A DNA stretch of 64,000 nucleotides from Strongylocentrotus purpuratus (taxonomy: Eukaryota > Echinodermata > Echinoidea > Camarodonta > Strongylocentrotidae), in the NCBI RefSeq assembly GCF_000002235.5, contig NW_022145561.1, positions 62,001-126,000 of the forward strand, written 5' to 3'. Of the stretch, positions 52,601 through 63,302 are shown one piece after another. The notes below the pieces were generated by a model. That model was not told the origin of the DNA, did not search any database, and worked only from the letters and a program-made list of their open reading frames with translations. The first letter of the stretch is position 1; every line of letters starts with the position of its first letter. The position numbers and the translations under genes were made by a program.

Positions 52601-54330
52601 TAATTGTTCAAATTTTGAGTTGATCAACATGGCATTGCATACATTGTTTCCATTTGTTTGGGGGGGGGGGGTTGGGTGAGGGTGGGAACATCTGGTATAT
52701 CTATGTTGTTTTGACAGTTCATATCTTTGATAATATAGATCTCATATATTGCACCATAAGTCCGGCAGCTGCTTTAAACTAGCCATTTTCTATCAATACA
52801 AGCTTTTATGAATATTTTCCAATTTGAATAATTTGTTACCAGCTTGTCAGTCTCAATCCAGCCATGCATTTTTTTGTTTTAAATCTCCAAAGGACGAGAC
52901 ATTCCAGTACTTCCTAGACCACAACACCTTTGAGGGATACGATGCGGAGAGGGGGCATAGCTTCTTACCCCCTACACCCACTCCTAAGTATGTGATGTCC
53001 TTCTGGTTCTTGGTGTTGGGGGTTCCCCTCATATACTATGCCTTCGTCACGCTCCTGTCAGGCTCAACTCTTCTCATCCTTCTGGTGGTCGGCGCCCTCT
53101 ATGCAGGTTAGTATTTAGGTTGTAGGGAGGCACGTCTGAGGCATGTCCCATTTGTTAATTGAATTATGTCATGCAATAGTGAACCTTAAAGGGATCCAGT
53201 AACTTTGTCTCAGATTCTGAAACAAAATCCTGGATTTAGCTCATGCTGCAATGATAATTATAAACCTTTAGGTCAGTCAGGAACCCCATGACTTTTATGT
53301 GCTACATAACCATCCTTTTCCAATCATTTCCACACAGTTTCTTTCACAATGCAATTACATGACCTGAGCCCCTTCTTACAAACAGATTAACAGCAGCTAT
53401 GTACATAAGAGATAGGGGACTCCAAACTTGCAACCGACTCGGATCAATCGTAATTCTTATAAGACGGGGCCCATAACTCAACTTATCTTTAAACCTGATA
53501 TCCTCCAATCTGCTGGACTGACAATCTCACAGGAGATAATTGAATGGTGGTGGTGGTTATTTTACCTGACTGCTAAGAAAGCATAAATGCTTCTAAATAA
53601 GCAACCAGACGGCCGACGGCTTTAGGTCCTCTCCGAGGGACCTGGTAATGAGGATTAATGCCTTACCAAAGGGCTCTAGCGTATCGCCTTGGTTTCGAAC
53701 CCGGGTCACCGGATTACGAGACCACTGCTCTACCGACTGAGCTATCGCGCCTCCCCATGATGGGTAGATGGAGATGGTGTGGACAGTGTGGTTGGGAGAG
53801 TAGAAAGCCATTGAGTACTACAATGAGTTTCCTGGTGGGCAGCTCAAAACCCTGTAGCGGGTCTTGCAAAACTGTGGAAGCATTTGACCAAGATTAAAAA
53901 GTATTTGGCCTCACTTAAGTACAGGATGAAGCTAAGAAGGCTTAGAGAAAGGCCTTTATAAAGGAACAACCATCCCCACTGCATGGGATTAGAATGATAT
54001 ATTACAATGATGATGATGATGATTCTCCATCTCTCTCTCTATCTCTCTCTCTTTCCCTCTCTTCCCCATCCTCTCTTCCAACCCCCTCTCTCTCTTTCTC
54101 TCTCTCTCTCTGTCTCTGTCTCTCTCGCCCCCCTCTCTCTCTCTCTCTCTACTCTGTGATCTTTATCTGCTGCAGTGTTCACCTACACCAAGTCCATTAT
54201 GAATGTCACGGTATCATCCAGAGGTTCTACTTATGGCAGCATCAAGAGCAATGGGAGTCAGGGGGTTAAGAATGGCTCAGTGGATACCAACAGTTCAGAG
54301 GTAACGGCAGGGGAGAAGAAGGAGGATTAA
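46652..54330 (+). CDS. agpat3/4-like: 1-acylglycerol-3-phosphate acyltransferase, AGPAT3/4 type (5' exons missing)
   Basis: Six exons join in frame: 46652-46813, 50308-50461, 51443-51545, 52420-52498, 52893-53106 and 54176-54330, giving 288 codons and a TAA. All introns are GT-AG and phases agree. The family acylates lysophosphatidic acid to phosphatidic acid in endoplasmic reticulum or Golgi membranes. Matches include KNELKYVPFFGWSFYL (motif II region), FCEGTRYTEEKYKKS (motif III, EGTR), KGLPGLKHHLMPRTKGF, VPYIIDATIAY (motif IV region), ALPLDEVPTD, and two hydrophobic C-terminal segments (about YVMSFWFLVLGVPLIYYAFV and LLILLVVGALYA). The tail keeps STYGS, as in AGPAT3/4. Vertebrate proteins are about 376 residues, so roughly the first 120, with the NHX4D catalytic motif, are absent. 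Exon 46652 opens with an acceptor (TTTTTGTTATTGTAG) and has no start codon context. Upstream is 2.5 kb of unique DNA and then satellite. Confidence 0.92.
46883..47073 (+). mobile_element. ~185-bp TTAA-flanked MITE, copy 2
   Basis: Starts TTAAAGCCCCACTGCACTA and ends near AAGTAGTGCAG. The body shares CACTGACAGGTGGTTATCTC and CAACTAACATAAGAAAAAG with copy 3 at 51119. Confidence 0.7.
47738..48100. repeat. Three-copy tandem repeat, 131-135-bp unit, in an AGPAT intron
   Basis: Copies start at 47738, 47869 and 48004 with CATCTTGCTCAGTGAGTT and share TGTGAAAGTCATT and AGGTGATAT. The third copy is shortened at its end. Confidence 0.85.
49443..49724. mobile_element. 282-bp MITE with CAGGGGAGTGTTTCACAAA ends
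   Basis: The right end is the inverse of the left over about 30 bp (CAGGGGAGTGTTTCACAAA, then CTAAGATC). CAGGGG termini resemble hAT elements, but no 8-bp duplication was seen, so the family is uncertain. Confidence 0.65.
50053..50190. repeat. Duplicated ~95-bp repeat (GACCACCTGYCTAT type)
   Basis: The motif GACCACCTGTCTATAAAGAC recurs as GACCACCTGCCTATGAAGAC about 90 bp later, each followed by a T-rich stretch and TCCCTTGA. It probably belongs to a dispersed repeat. Confidence 0.5.
50488..51046. mobile_element. ~559-bp TTAA-flanked MITE in the intron after the EGTR exon
   Basis: The left end TTAAGAGATAGTTGAGTTCT and right end (inverse) TTAAAGGGATAGTTGAGTTC match. TTAA stands at 50488-50491 and 51043-51046. 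It fills most of this intron (50462-51442). TTAA duplication is typical of piggyBac-type transposition. Confidence 0.65.
51119..51311 (+). mobile_element. ~193-bp TTAA-flanked MITE, copy 3
   Basis: Both ends are visible: TTAAAGACCGTCAACACTAC on the left and CAGTGGGGCTTTAA on the right, with the body shared with copies 1 and 2. TTAA at 51119-51122 and 51308-51311. Confidence 0.7.
51546..52419. other. AGPAT intron with the right end of a second TTAA repeat
   Basis: 874-bp intron. Positions about 52018-52175 match the right part of the element at 56642-57174 (GGCCTGCAAATGGGACATAG followed by TTTAA). Its left end was not found, so this copy is partial. A poly-G run lies near 51582. Confidence 0.6.
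52499..52892. other. AGPAT intron, 394 bp
   Basis: AT-rich intron with a poly-G run near 52662-52672. Nothing else recognised. Confidence 0.7.
53547..53757 (-). repeat. tRNA-derived SINE-like copy in the last AGPAT intron
   Basis: On the minus strand a tRNA-like head (GCGATAGCTCAGTCGGTAGA, an A box) is followed by a good B box complementary to 53691-53701, then a body shared with 8214-8406. The loop sequence CTCGTAA is threonine-tRNA-like, but the anticodon stem does not pair, so this is a repeat and not a tRNA gene. It lies antisense to AGPAT. Confidence 0.8.
54024..54150. repeat. (CT)n-rich microsatellite before the last AGPAT exon
   Basis: Imperfect CTCTCT run over about 125 bp, ending some 25 bp before the acceptor at 54175. 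It may serve as an unusually long polypyrimidine tract. Confidence 0.85.
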
Positions 54331-55560
54331 CCCTTCATCTCCCACAAGAACAGAAATAAAATACACAGGACCAATGAGCAAAATAGAGCTATAATGGAAA
54401 ACTTGAGAAGAGCTCTGGTAGAAAATAATGACATACATTACAATCATTGGGAGACAAATCCACAAAGAACTCTCATGAACAAAGAAGAATTTTTTAATCG
54501 GCCGAGTGACGAGAGCCAGAGGAAACCGATGTATTATAGAACACATGCAACGGCAACAATTGCTCTGTGCTCAATGTCCCACACCAATCAGATTCCTAAC
54601 TTCTTTAAAATTTAAATGGGCTAAATCAGTAAAGCCAATGTCCCAACACATAAAATGACTAGCATGCCATTTTTTGAAAAATGAATGACTCGGTAGGGCC
54701 TTTTTTTGTGTAGACGATGTATGATAATACTAATGAACTGATAACAAATGTTGGATTGCCCTTTAGAGTTGCCTATTTCTATGTGTGTTACGCCACAATT
54801 CACTGACATGGGTTTGTTTGAATTACCATAGTATGTGTGTAGATGTCCCCCAGGCATGGGACACTCAAACTACTCTAGATTGCCTTCAAGTTTGGTGTTT
54901 AATAGGGAATTTTATAATGATGAGCTTTTACCTATGGTTTACTGTTTGGGTGCACTAACTGATACTAATTGAACCCAGTAGCTCAGGCTATGGTTCTATT
55001 GATTGTTTACTATAATCAAACTGTATTCAACAGGTTTATAAATATTATTTATTATTAAATATATTATCAAGGTCTTTCCATATTTTTCTGTTGTAATTAA
55101 GTGTGAAAATTAATAATAATGTATAGTACTTTTTTTAAAACTTAATGATCGAGTTTTGATCTTTGTACTAATCTTAAAAAATATGTTTGAAAATAATATT
55201 TATCCACTTGTAACAAAATGTTTTTAACCATTATTATGTCACCAAGTTTACACAATTTTATCAAGATTTATAGAGAGGGAGGCAAGTTTTGAATTCTTTT
55301 TTTTATTTGTTCATTTTGTGCAACATAATCCTATGCATACCCACTTATTGCTGTGTGTTGAGAAGCAGATGCAGAAGTGTGAAGCGTACGGCACTCACAT
55401 CATTATTAACAAAACCAACAACAACAAAGAACATGCCACGGCTTATTGCATCATATTTATACAAGCCTATGATTGGATACAAAGAGTATGTACAATATAA
55501 ATGCATTCCAATATTGTTCAGAATTGTGTATTGAATAAACATTTTTAGTATGATGTTAAG
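54331..55560 (+). other. Probable AGPAT 3' UTR
   Basis: AT-rich, no further exon. AATAAA hexamers follow the stop at 54355-54360 and 55534-55539. The second would give a UTR of about 1.2 kb. Transcript ends are not determinable from sequence alone. Confidence 0.5.
55534..55539 (+). terminator. Candidate polyadenylation signal AATAAA for AGPAT
   Basis: Canonical hexamer, followed by T-rich and TG-containing sequence. The alternative is 54355-54360, close to the stop codon. Confidence 0.4.
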
Positions 55561-55941
55561 AAATACATGGTGAGATGTGACAGTGTAATACATGAAAGCC
55601 ACCTTGCAATTTGGGCATCTTGAAGAAAAAGTAAACAGTAAGTAAAATGTGTATTTTATGAAATCAAATTTGTCTTTTAATGTGTCTGTTATGCAATAAG
55701 TAATGAATATTGAGTGTCATAGAATATAGAAGGAAAAAATACTGATGACGACCTAGAATGTTTAGCCATGTTTTGTATGGTCTGCAAATGTATTTGAATG
55801 TACTTGAAAGAAGTTTGATGTTCAGTGGGTGTTTTAAATGCATTTGTAGGGTGTGGCCATTTTAACAGAAGAAACAAGTGAGGAAATGAAAACTTTCCGC
55901 AAGCTTTAAACAAAGAACAAACAGCGATTCATTTATACCAG

Positions 55942-56079
55942 GGCCCTCTTGCATGTAACTTACCATTGATGGTAACTTTGCCATCAATGGCAACTACCAT
56001 GGTAACAGGGCTCAACAGCCAATCAAAATCAAGGTTTCCATGTTAAAACATCAATGGTAAGTTTTTGTGCAACGGGGCC
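55942..56079. mobile_element. 138-bp Harbinger-type MITE with CAG duplication
   Basis: Ends GGCCCTCTTGCATGTAACTT and (inverse) GGCCCCGTTGCACAAAAACT, flanked by CAG at 55939-55941 and 56080-56082. The inner TTACCATTGATGG repeats and TGCAACGG resemble the terminal regions of the autonomous element at 5554-15930. Confidence 0.8.
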
Positions 56080-56149
56080 CAGCTGTCTAAACAGCTGATG
56101 TTTATTTATGTTTTCGGGTTGTCCGTCCATCTGTACGTCCCGTTGTCAT

Positions 56150-56490
56150 GATTGCGTTATCTCAAGAACTGATTGATGGATTAACGCCAAACTTGGGTCA
56201 TGTATGTATCTTGCAGGGTTAATGAACTTATCTGATTTTGGGGTCACGAGGTCAAAGGTCACAGTGCACATTTTGTATGCAAAAATAGCTTGTGATCGTG
56301 TTTTCTCAAGAACCGATTGATGTATTACCGCCAAACTCAGGACATATATGTATCTTGCAGAGCCAATGAACTGATTAGATTTTAGTGTCATGAGGTTAAA
56401 GATCAAAGGGATAACCCTTTGATCTGTATATGAAAAATAGCTTGTAATCACGAAATTCTGAGAACCTGTTAATAGATTACAATCAAACTT
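56150..56490. repeat. Tandem repeat, ~145-bp unit, 2.5 copies
   Basis: Units start at about 56156, 56300 and 56451 and share TCTCAAGAACYGATTGATG, CGCCAAACT, TGTATCTTGCAG and AATAGCTTGT. Period 144-151 bp. It is not a coding sequence. Confidence 0.75.
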
Positions 56491-56641
56491 GAATTTTTAA
56501 AATTGCTTCTGTTTTGGTTTATAAAATCACTCTACGGGGGAGGCATCATTTTCGACTCCATGCAGTCGACGATCCAGTTAGTTTGTTTACAAAATTATTT
56601 TTTTAACAAGCTGACCTGCAATAACTTCTGTATATTGGACC

Positions 56642-57174
56642 TTAAAGATACTATGTCCCTTTTGCAGCCAACATCAAATTCTGTAGAACTTTGCAGGAAT
56701 TATGAATATGTCATGTATGTCCTATCTGTGAAATTTAAACGTTAGCAGTATCATGATATTCAAATTATGCAAGGAAACTCGTTTACTGGCTAGACTTCAC
56801 TGTCAGACACTATTGAGTAACTGACTGGCATTTTTCTTCTTTGGTAATAACATACATAACATGAGCTGTAAAGGGTACATGAGCATTTGTCTACATCAAT
56901 AACCCACTTCTTGTAATGGCCAAAATTAAATTGATTGAATATTTGCGCAGCATAAAACGTACGACCATTCGGTACAATGGTTTGAAAATCAAGACTATTA
57001 CTTACTGGCTCTATAGCTCTTAAGTCGATTTGACAACTAATAGTCATTGAAAGACATTTTCAAGCCCCCTTTTTTAGGGAAGTTATAAATTAGTATTATC
57101 TTTCAAATGCTGTTGGTATTTACCGGGTAACCTTTTAATTTTTTTGGCCTGCAAATGGGACATAGTACCTTTAA
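56642..57174. mobile_element. ~530-bp TTAA-flanked MITE (piggyBac-type)
   Basis: Inverted ends AGATACTATGTCCC and AGGTACTATGTCCC extend to TTTGCAG. TTAA stands at 56642-56645 and 57171-57174. A partial second copy lies in the AGPAT intron at about 52018-52175. The interior has no transposase-like ORF. Confidence 0.7.
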
Positions 57175-58381
57175 GTCCTCCCTGAAACTACATTTTAAAG
57201 ATAAAGTTGTGTTCATGCCATGTGATGAGAAACTGTCTGGAAACAATGGTTGGTTATATAGTACACAATAATTGGTGTATACTGTGAGGTTTCAGAAATA
57301 TATCAAAATGATAAAAAATAGACTCTGTCTTGCTGGAAGTCCTATGTACTGTTCACAGAACTAGGTATATAGGACTACACAGGCCTGTTAAATGAAATGT
57401 CGGTTCAAACATTCAGATTTTCTTGTCATATTTCAAGTACATATTAGGGCATTTGAGAATTGCAGTCCTTTTCAGGGGACATTTTTCCCATGATATTCCT
57501 CCAAACTGACAAAATAAATGAGTAAGCTCAAACTTTAATTCCATTTTCATTTTTACCAGTGCTCAACTTCTCTTTAAATGTCAATAATGTCATTGTACAA
57601 ATAATTCATGTTTGCAAGTGCATTAGTAAATATGCACTGCACTCAAAGTCACAATCGGATAATGAATGAAACTTGTTGAGTTCATTAACCAGCTCACCGT
57701 GACTCACCCAAGTACAGTTCATATCATCAACGAAGGAGCTTCAAAACAGGAATTATTTGTTTTATAAAATGGGTCTGTAATATGCCTCTCAATGGACACA
57801 TCAATTTCCTTGCCACACAAAACTACGTGTATTTCATTTTTTGTCTGAATTTTGTATTCGCCAGTGTTGCACATACTCACATCTTAGCCATGCATTGTCA
57901 CTTTTAGCAGTGGGTTAGCACTTTTTAATGGGCTTTTTTTTGCACAATGGATGTGGTAGAAATCAATGATGCATGGTCATGGGTTGTCTTTTGACTAATT
58001 AGATTGTCTACTTTATAGAACCCATTTTTATAAAACAAAGCACAAACATACATACCCTGTGTTGTTGCCTATGCATATGAAGTTTGATCCTCATCCCCAA
58101 AATGAGGAATTCTTTTTTTTTAATGGTTAATTCTCACCAGCAAGGGTACATAGATACGGACAAGTGTAATAATCAAGTCTCAACTACATGTGAAAGGATG
58201 CTGTAAGGCCAGTTTACATAATTAGGACCAAGTTGGTAGTAGTTATAGTTGTAGTATGAGTATTATTAGTATTAGTATTAGTATTTAATATTTCTTTAAT
58301 CTTAAATATGTTGAATCTTAATTTTAATTATTTGTATGCACCTTGAGCATCTCTAGAGATGGATATGTTGCGCTTTATAAA

Positions 58382-58420
<39 letters not shown>

Positions 58421-59032
58421 CATTATTTGTTATTATTATTATTATAATTATCATCATCATCGTCAACATCACCAGTGTAGTGGCTAGAATATGTCTATAC
58501 ATAGGCAGGCATTTTTTGTTTAATAGCTAGGGAAATAGGAATTTGTTGAATATCAACTTCGGTCAAAGTTTATTGTATGCATGTTCTCTGGAGGTTTTCA
58601 TGTGTTATTTTGGCCAAATTTTGGTAATATTCCTGGGAATTGTTTAAATCACTAGGTACTCATAATCATATATATCATTCTTGTGCAAGAAAATAGCATT
58701 TAATTCGTGGAATACATTCTGGATACTGTTGATTGGATTTGAACGTGATATTGGAAATGGGTTTTGCAACTATCCTTTCAGTGTGTGATTTGTATATTTG
58801 ATGTCATTAGAAATCTTTTATGTAAATTTAAAAAAAGCCTTTCATTTAAGAATAAGGCGGTTAATAACAAATGGATTTATATAGTGCCTTTTCTAGAGGA
58901 TACAAGATGCTGTCCCATAGTCTAAAGAGAAATTAAGAGGTATGATTTCAGATGTGTTTAGAAGAAGTCAAGGGAAGAAGCACTATTTCTCGGAAATGCA
59001 AAGAGTTTGTTCCACAGGCAGGCATGGGGCAA
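57175..59032. other. Intergenic DNA, no gene recognised
   Basis: AT-rich. A SINE-tail-like sequence (TTGCGCTTTATAAATATTAT) with an (ATT)n run lies at about 58368-58450. No ORF with domain similarity on either strand. Confidence 0.6.
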
Positions 59033-59345
59033 TGGATTGAAAGGATATGAAACCAGGCCAGTCTGTTTTTAAGATTTGGGAATGAGGAAAGAAGGAGCTA
59101 GCTGATGTAGATCAAAGTGAATCACCTTTCAAGCATATAACACTTTGTATTCATTATGTTCTTGTAAAGTATTAGCGGATCATTGCTAAAGTGGATTGAA
59201 AGGATATGAAGCCAGTCTGTTTTTGAGATTTGGGAATGAGGAAAGAAGGAGCTAGCTGATGTAGATCAAAGTGAATCACCTTTCAAGCATATAACACTTT
59301 GTATTCATAATTTTCTTGTAAAGTATTAGCGGATCATTGCTAAAG
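59033..59345. repeat. Direct tandem duplication, 159-bp unit
   Basis: Copies begin at 59033 and 59192 with TGGATTGAAAGGATATGAA and run to CATTGCTAAAG. They are nearly identical, so the duplication is recent. Confidence 0.9.
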
Positions 59346-61426
59346 TATGTTTACGTAGATTGATATCGTATTTGCCAAATTTATGAGATATAAAAAAAGA
59401 AAACTAGAGATGCTTTTAATCAGTTATAGTATACTGGAGGCACACACAAGTACATGTAGTTAATTCCACTCAACTGAATTGTATTGTATTAGTAATACTT
59501 TATTTTATTTTGTTACTTGTAAGCTATTGGACATGTTGAATAAGTTAGACAATACCACCTGTGCGCTTAGGAACGCCTGCAGTGTATAAAGCACCCTATA
59601 AATGTAATTATTATTATAATTATTATTCTTTGATATTGGAATTTTGATTGGAAATCATCTCTTTTCCCCCCAATTTTTTTTTTTGAAGTGCATTGCTCTA
59701 TTCATCTTCAGTTTGCAAGGCCAGTATTTGTTTTTTCAACTTTAAACAGCACAAAATGTCATAATAAGGCTGTGCAGGAAAAGATATCAATGTACAACCA
59801 GAGTCATGGTCTATCAGTTCTGTTGGGATTGAGATTAAATTTATATATACATTTCTTTCAAATAGATAATGTACTCATAAATGCAAACTTGATACTTGTA
59901 TGATGTTGCCTAGTGCTGATTCTCAGGAGATATTTTACCTGTACAATGTAGTATTCATTCATGTAGAAGTGTCATGGTATACTGGTTCATTCCCACGGGT
60001 TCAGGGCTCCAATCTCAGCGCACCCGCCCATAACATCCTTTGGCAAGACACTAATCCATATTTGCCACTCTCCGACCAAGTGTAAGGTACCCGGCAATAG
60101 CTGGGGTAATGATAATTCCACAGCTTGCATGAAAAGAAGTATTCATACTGATGTGGCTACCCTGTGTATGCATACAGTCCTATTGAAATACCTGATGTCA
60201 CAAAGAATGAATAAAGTGATCTAGTTATTCTGGTTCCAAAAGCCAAAGTAGAAAGTCATTTTTTTTTCTTCATGAATTTACAAGGTAATTTGATCGTGCT
60301 TATGTCTCTGTAATGTACATCTTAAATCTTTTCTTAAAGAGAAGGTTGAGTTCTGGGAAGAGGTGAAAAATAATTTGTGAGCGTTATCATTGTTATTATG
60401 CAAGGGTGGGAGAACATCAGTTAAATCATGTTCTCTGAAAAGCATGGCTCTTCAAATGCCTTCATATTCTAAATATGGCATGTAACATTGTAAAAATTGA
60501 GACTTTTTTTGAGATTTTTACGCCACCTGTTCGTGTAGTCCCACATACATTCTTCTGTGTACAGTGCTTGTAACTTTACCAAGACTTGGCCAAATTTCTT
60601 ATCATTTTGATGATGCCAGAACCTTGTAATACACACACATACTTATATGCCAGATGATCAACCTTTTCTGATCAATTCCACACCGTTTCTTTCACAATGC
60701 AATCGCATGACCAGAACTCAACTTTATCTTTAATCTTGTCAAATGTTTGATGATATATTTGTGATCAAGGAGGTACCATGATAGTGATTGATTTCTCAAT
60801 GTGCATTTTGCTCATAATAAGCAAAGTTAATCTCTTCAGAATTTACTGAAATTCGATCCCAACTATTTAAAAAAAAATCGACATAAGGTAATTTCAGTGG
60901 CCTTGTAGGGCAAAGTTTGAAATGTGCATTACAAACATTAGGGAAACATTACACCTGAACAAAAGGAGAGGGGGATCCATCCAGTCATCATACCAGAAAA
61001 TTACATTTATTGGTTATTGAAAGTTAAATTTGGATGACTTTAACATTTTTAAAATATTTGTTTTTATATTTGAAGTGGGTTATCTTTCTTTTTTTCATTT
61101 CAATTATGGTACAAAATCTGTTATGCTCCTAATTTCATCGACCTCCCTAACCTGATTCTGGCAAGTTGATGATTTTAAGATACAAACAGAGCAAGCTCTA
61201 GTGTTAATATATGTGAGCTTTTCATTTTCATGTTTGCTATATGGATGACTAATCTGATTGTATTCTTGATTACTATGATAAAGATTTGTTGAGACTAAGT
61301 TAGAAATGTTCATTGTGTGTTATTAGCTTGTCAGCATCTTTGTGTGAAGTACGCACACACACAAGCTTCTTAAAAACCAAGCTCTTTTTTCTTCAATTTT
61401 TGAATTGTTTAAACATGACTATAGGG
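59346..61426. other. Intergenic DNA with SINE-like fragments
   Basis: About 59565-59630 ends in GTATAAAGCACCCTATAAAT followed by ATT repeats, as in many invertebrate SINE tails. About 59985-60110 has a SINE-body-like piece (CCTTTGGCAAGACACTAATC). A fragment near 60690 matches 53330. No gene recognised. Confidence 0.5.
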
Positions 61427-61675
61427 CAGGCGCGTACGCAGGGGGGGAGGGGGTGGGGAATGTTTTTTATTGACTTTACCCCCCCCCCCTCCTAACTGAA
61501 CAAAATATGGGTACTGTAGGCCAAATTTTCAAATTTCCGGGACAAAAAAAAAAAAAACGTGCTTCGCCCTGTTAATTCACCAGCTGGTTGAGTCGTTCCG
61601 AAATTTTTGGCGCAATTATCAAATTCTAACCCCCCCCCCCCCCCCCCTCGAAAAAAAATCCTGCATACGCTAATG
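61427..61675. mobile_element. 249-bp hAT-type MITE
   Basis: An 8-bp duplication CTATAGGG stands at 61419-61426 and 61676-61683. Ends CAGGCGCGTACGCAGG and (inverse) CATTAGCGTATGCAGG are imperfect inverted repeats. 8-bp duplications with CA/TG termini are typical of hAT. The interior has poly-G near the left end and poly-C runs, including one of about 17 near 61631. Confidence 0.75.
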
Positions 61676-61960
61676 CTATAGGGTATTGAAATAGAGGCAT
61701 TGCAGCGATTTGTCCAGTGAAAATCTAAAAACTTGTAAATGGTTCAAAATGTTTAGGGAAAAAAATCATAGTTCAAAATTTCCTAATAGTGTGGTGGGAA
61801 AATATGTATTAGCAAAAATACAGTGTTTTTTTTTCAAATTTGAATTTTGCAACTGGTGCTGTTGTATTCACCAATTTGTTGTGTACAAAATAAGTCTTTT
61901 GATCTGATATTTTTGTTTACATACTTAAAAAAGATAAATTTTGAGACATGTTTTTGAGGG

Positions 61961-62386
61961 TTCTAGGACACCTACACCCTGGACATCTATCCCAAATCAG
62001 CTAGCCCCTAGGACAACACTACCCACTAGGGCAACCACCCTCAAGGACTAATACCCCCGGGACAACTACCCCCGGACAACTACTCCCAGACAACTACCCC
62101 CTAGGACAACTACCCCCTAGGACAACTCCAACCTGAACAACTACCACTAGGACAACTACTGGTACCCCCCAGACAACTACCCCTACAACAACTATCCTCT
62201 AGGACAACTACCCCCCAGACAACTATCCTAGGGGTAGTTGTCTGGGGTAGTTGAACTAGGGGAAGTTGTACTCGGGGGTAGTCGTCCTAGAGGGTGGTTG
62301 CCCTAGGGGGTAGTTGTACTAGGGGGTAGTTGACTTGGGGTGGTTATCCGGGGTTGGATGTCCAGGGGGTAGGTGTCCGAATACGG
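61961..62386. repeat. Fold-back minisatellite built of ~16-bp units
   Basis: The left arm (to about 62225) repeats CTAGGACAACTACCCC and variants; the right arm repeats the complement (GGGGTAGTTGTCCTAG). The outer ends pair: GGACACCTACACCCTGGACA and, inverted, the end at 62361-62378. The direct repeat TTTTTGAGGG lies at 61951-61960 and 62387-62396, a possible 10-bp target duplication. The whole could fold into a hairpin of about 200 bp. Confidence 0.85.
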
Positions 62387-62503
62387 TTTTTGAGGGCTTG
62401 CAAATCCCGGATAGGGGCTTTGTATATGGACGAAAGGGGCAAATGTCTTTGCTAATGCAAATATATGAGCCCATACAGGGGAATGGGAGAAGGGGGAGCT
62501 GGT

Positions 62504-62506
<3 letters not shown>

Positions 62507-62537
<31 letters not shown>
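62507..62537. repeat. (GA)n microsatellite
   Basis: GAGAGA run after the fold-back repeat. Confidence 0.9.
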
Positions 62538-62539
<2 letters not shown>

Positions 62540-62549
<10 letters not shown>

Positions 62550-63302
62550 GCTACTATACAAGTGGTGCATGTGAATGAGTTCATAATGATCTATCTGCTC
62601 TCGAGTCTAGGCTGTATATGCATCTTTCATACAAAGTTGTCAGCAGATATAATGTTTAATGAAAGGAATGAGGGGCAGTCAGTATCATTGTCAGGTATCG
62701 GTACCTCAGATACTAAGTCTACACAGTTTTATTTTATTTTGTATTTTATATTTGTTTCAATTACTTCTTACAATGGCATTCACAGAACACACATCAAGTC
62801 ATGCTTTTCACTGATACAAAGTAATGTATTGAACTTATTCTCAACCTATTTCAATGTAACAAGTGATTTGATATAACATGTTTATACATTACTTGATCCT
62901 CCCCTTCCATACTTCCATACCTAGGAGTGGTTCTGGAATAATAATTGGGGTGGGGAGTGGCCTGGGGTCCTGCATTCATTGCGACCTGTGAAGGGGGAAG
63001 GGGGGGGGGTAAGAGGACAATTTTTTTTTTGGTCTTGAAATTTGCAAATTTTACATTTTGCTCCGTTTGGGGGGGGGGAGGTCACCTTTTTTAGGTCAGC
63101 CATTGGTATATATTTTTTTTTAATTAAAAAAGAATTAAAAAAAATTACCAAAGGGGGGGGGATTCCTCCAAAGTACACACATAAAAAATACCAAAGGGGG
63201 GGGGGTAACCCCCCCCCCCCCTGCGTAGGCGCCTGGCCTCACATATGTTTCTATTCAGTGGGCTATTAATGTAGGCCTAGTTATCCATATGAGTCCCGTT
63301 GA
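62540..63302. other. Intergenic DNA between the fold-back repeat and the LamG exon
   Basis: Contains several poly-G/poly-C runs of nine or more (62999-63010, 63068-63078, 63152-63160, 63196-63206, 63208-63221). The piece CCCCTGCGTAGGCGCCTGG near 63217-63235 resembles one end of the hAT-type MITE at 61427. No gene recognised. Confidence 0.55.

Larger units (their letters stand above)
53107..54175. other. Last AGPAT intron
   Basis: Contains a tRNA-derived SINE-like copy (53547-53757, minus) and a long CT-rich microsatellite (about 54024-54150) directly before the final acceptor. Part of the segment near 53320-53365 (CACAGTTTCTTTCACAATGC) recurs near 60690. Confidence 0.7.

Noticed and set aside
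53691-53757. Possible tRNA-Thr gene on the minus strand
   Set aside because: A and B boxes are good and the loop reads CTCGTAA, but the anticodon stem does not pair and the sequence continues into a repeat body shared with 8214-8406. It is a SINE-like copy.
53994-54269. 91-codon ORF rich in Ser-Leu
   Set aside because: Translation of the CT microsatellite, running across the last AGPAT acceptor.
62303-62584. Overlapping minus-strand ORFs of 93 and 83 codons, and a plus-strand ORF at 62502
   Set aside because: Their Ser-Leu or Arg-Glu runs come from the GA microsatellite and Pro-Thr runs from the minisatellite.
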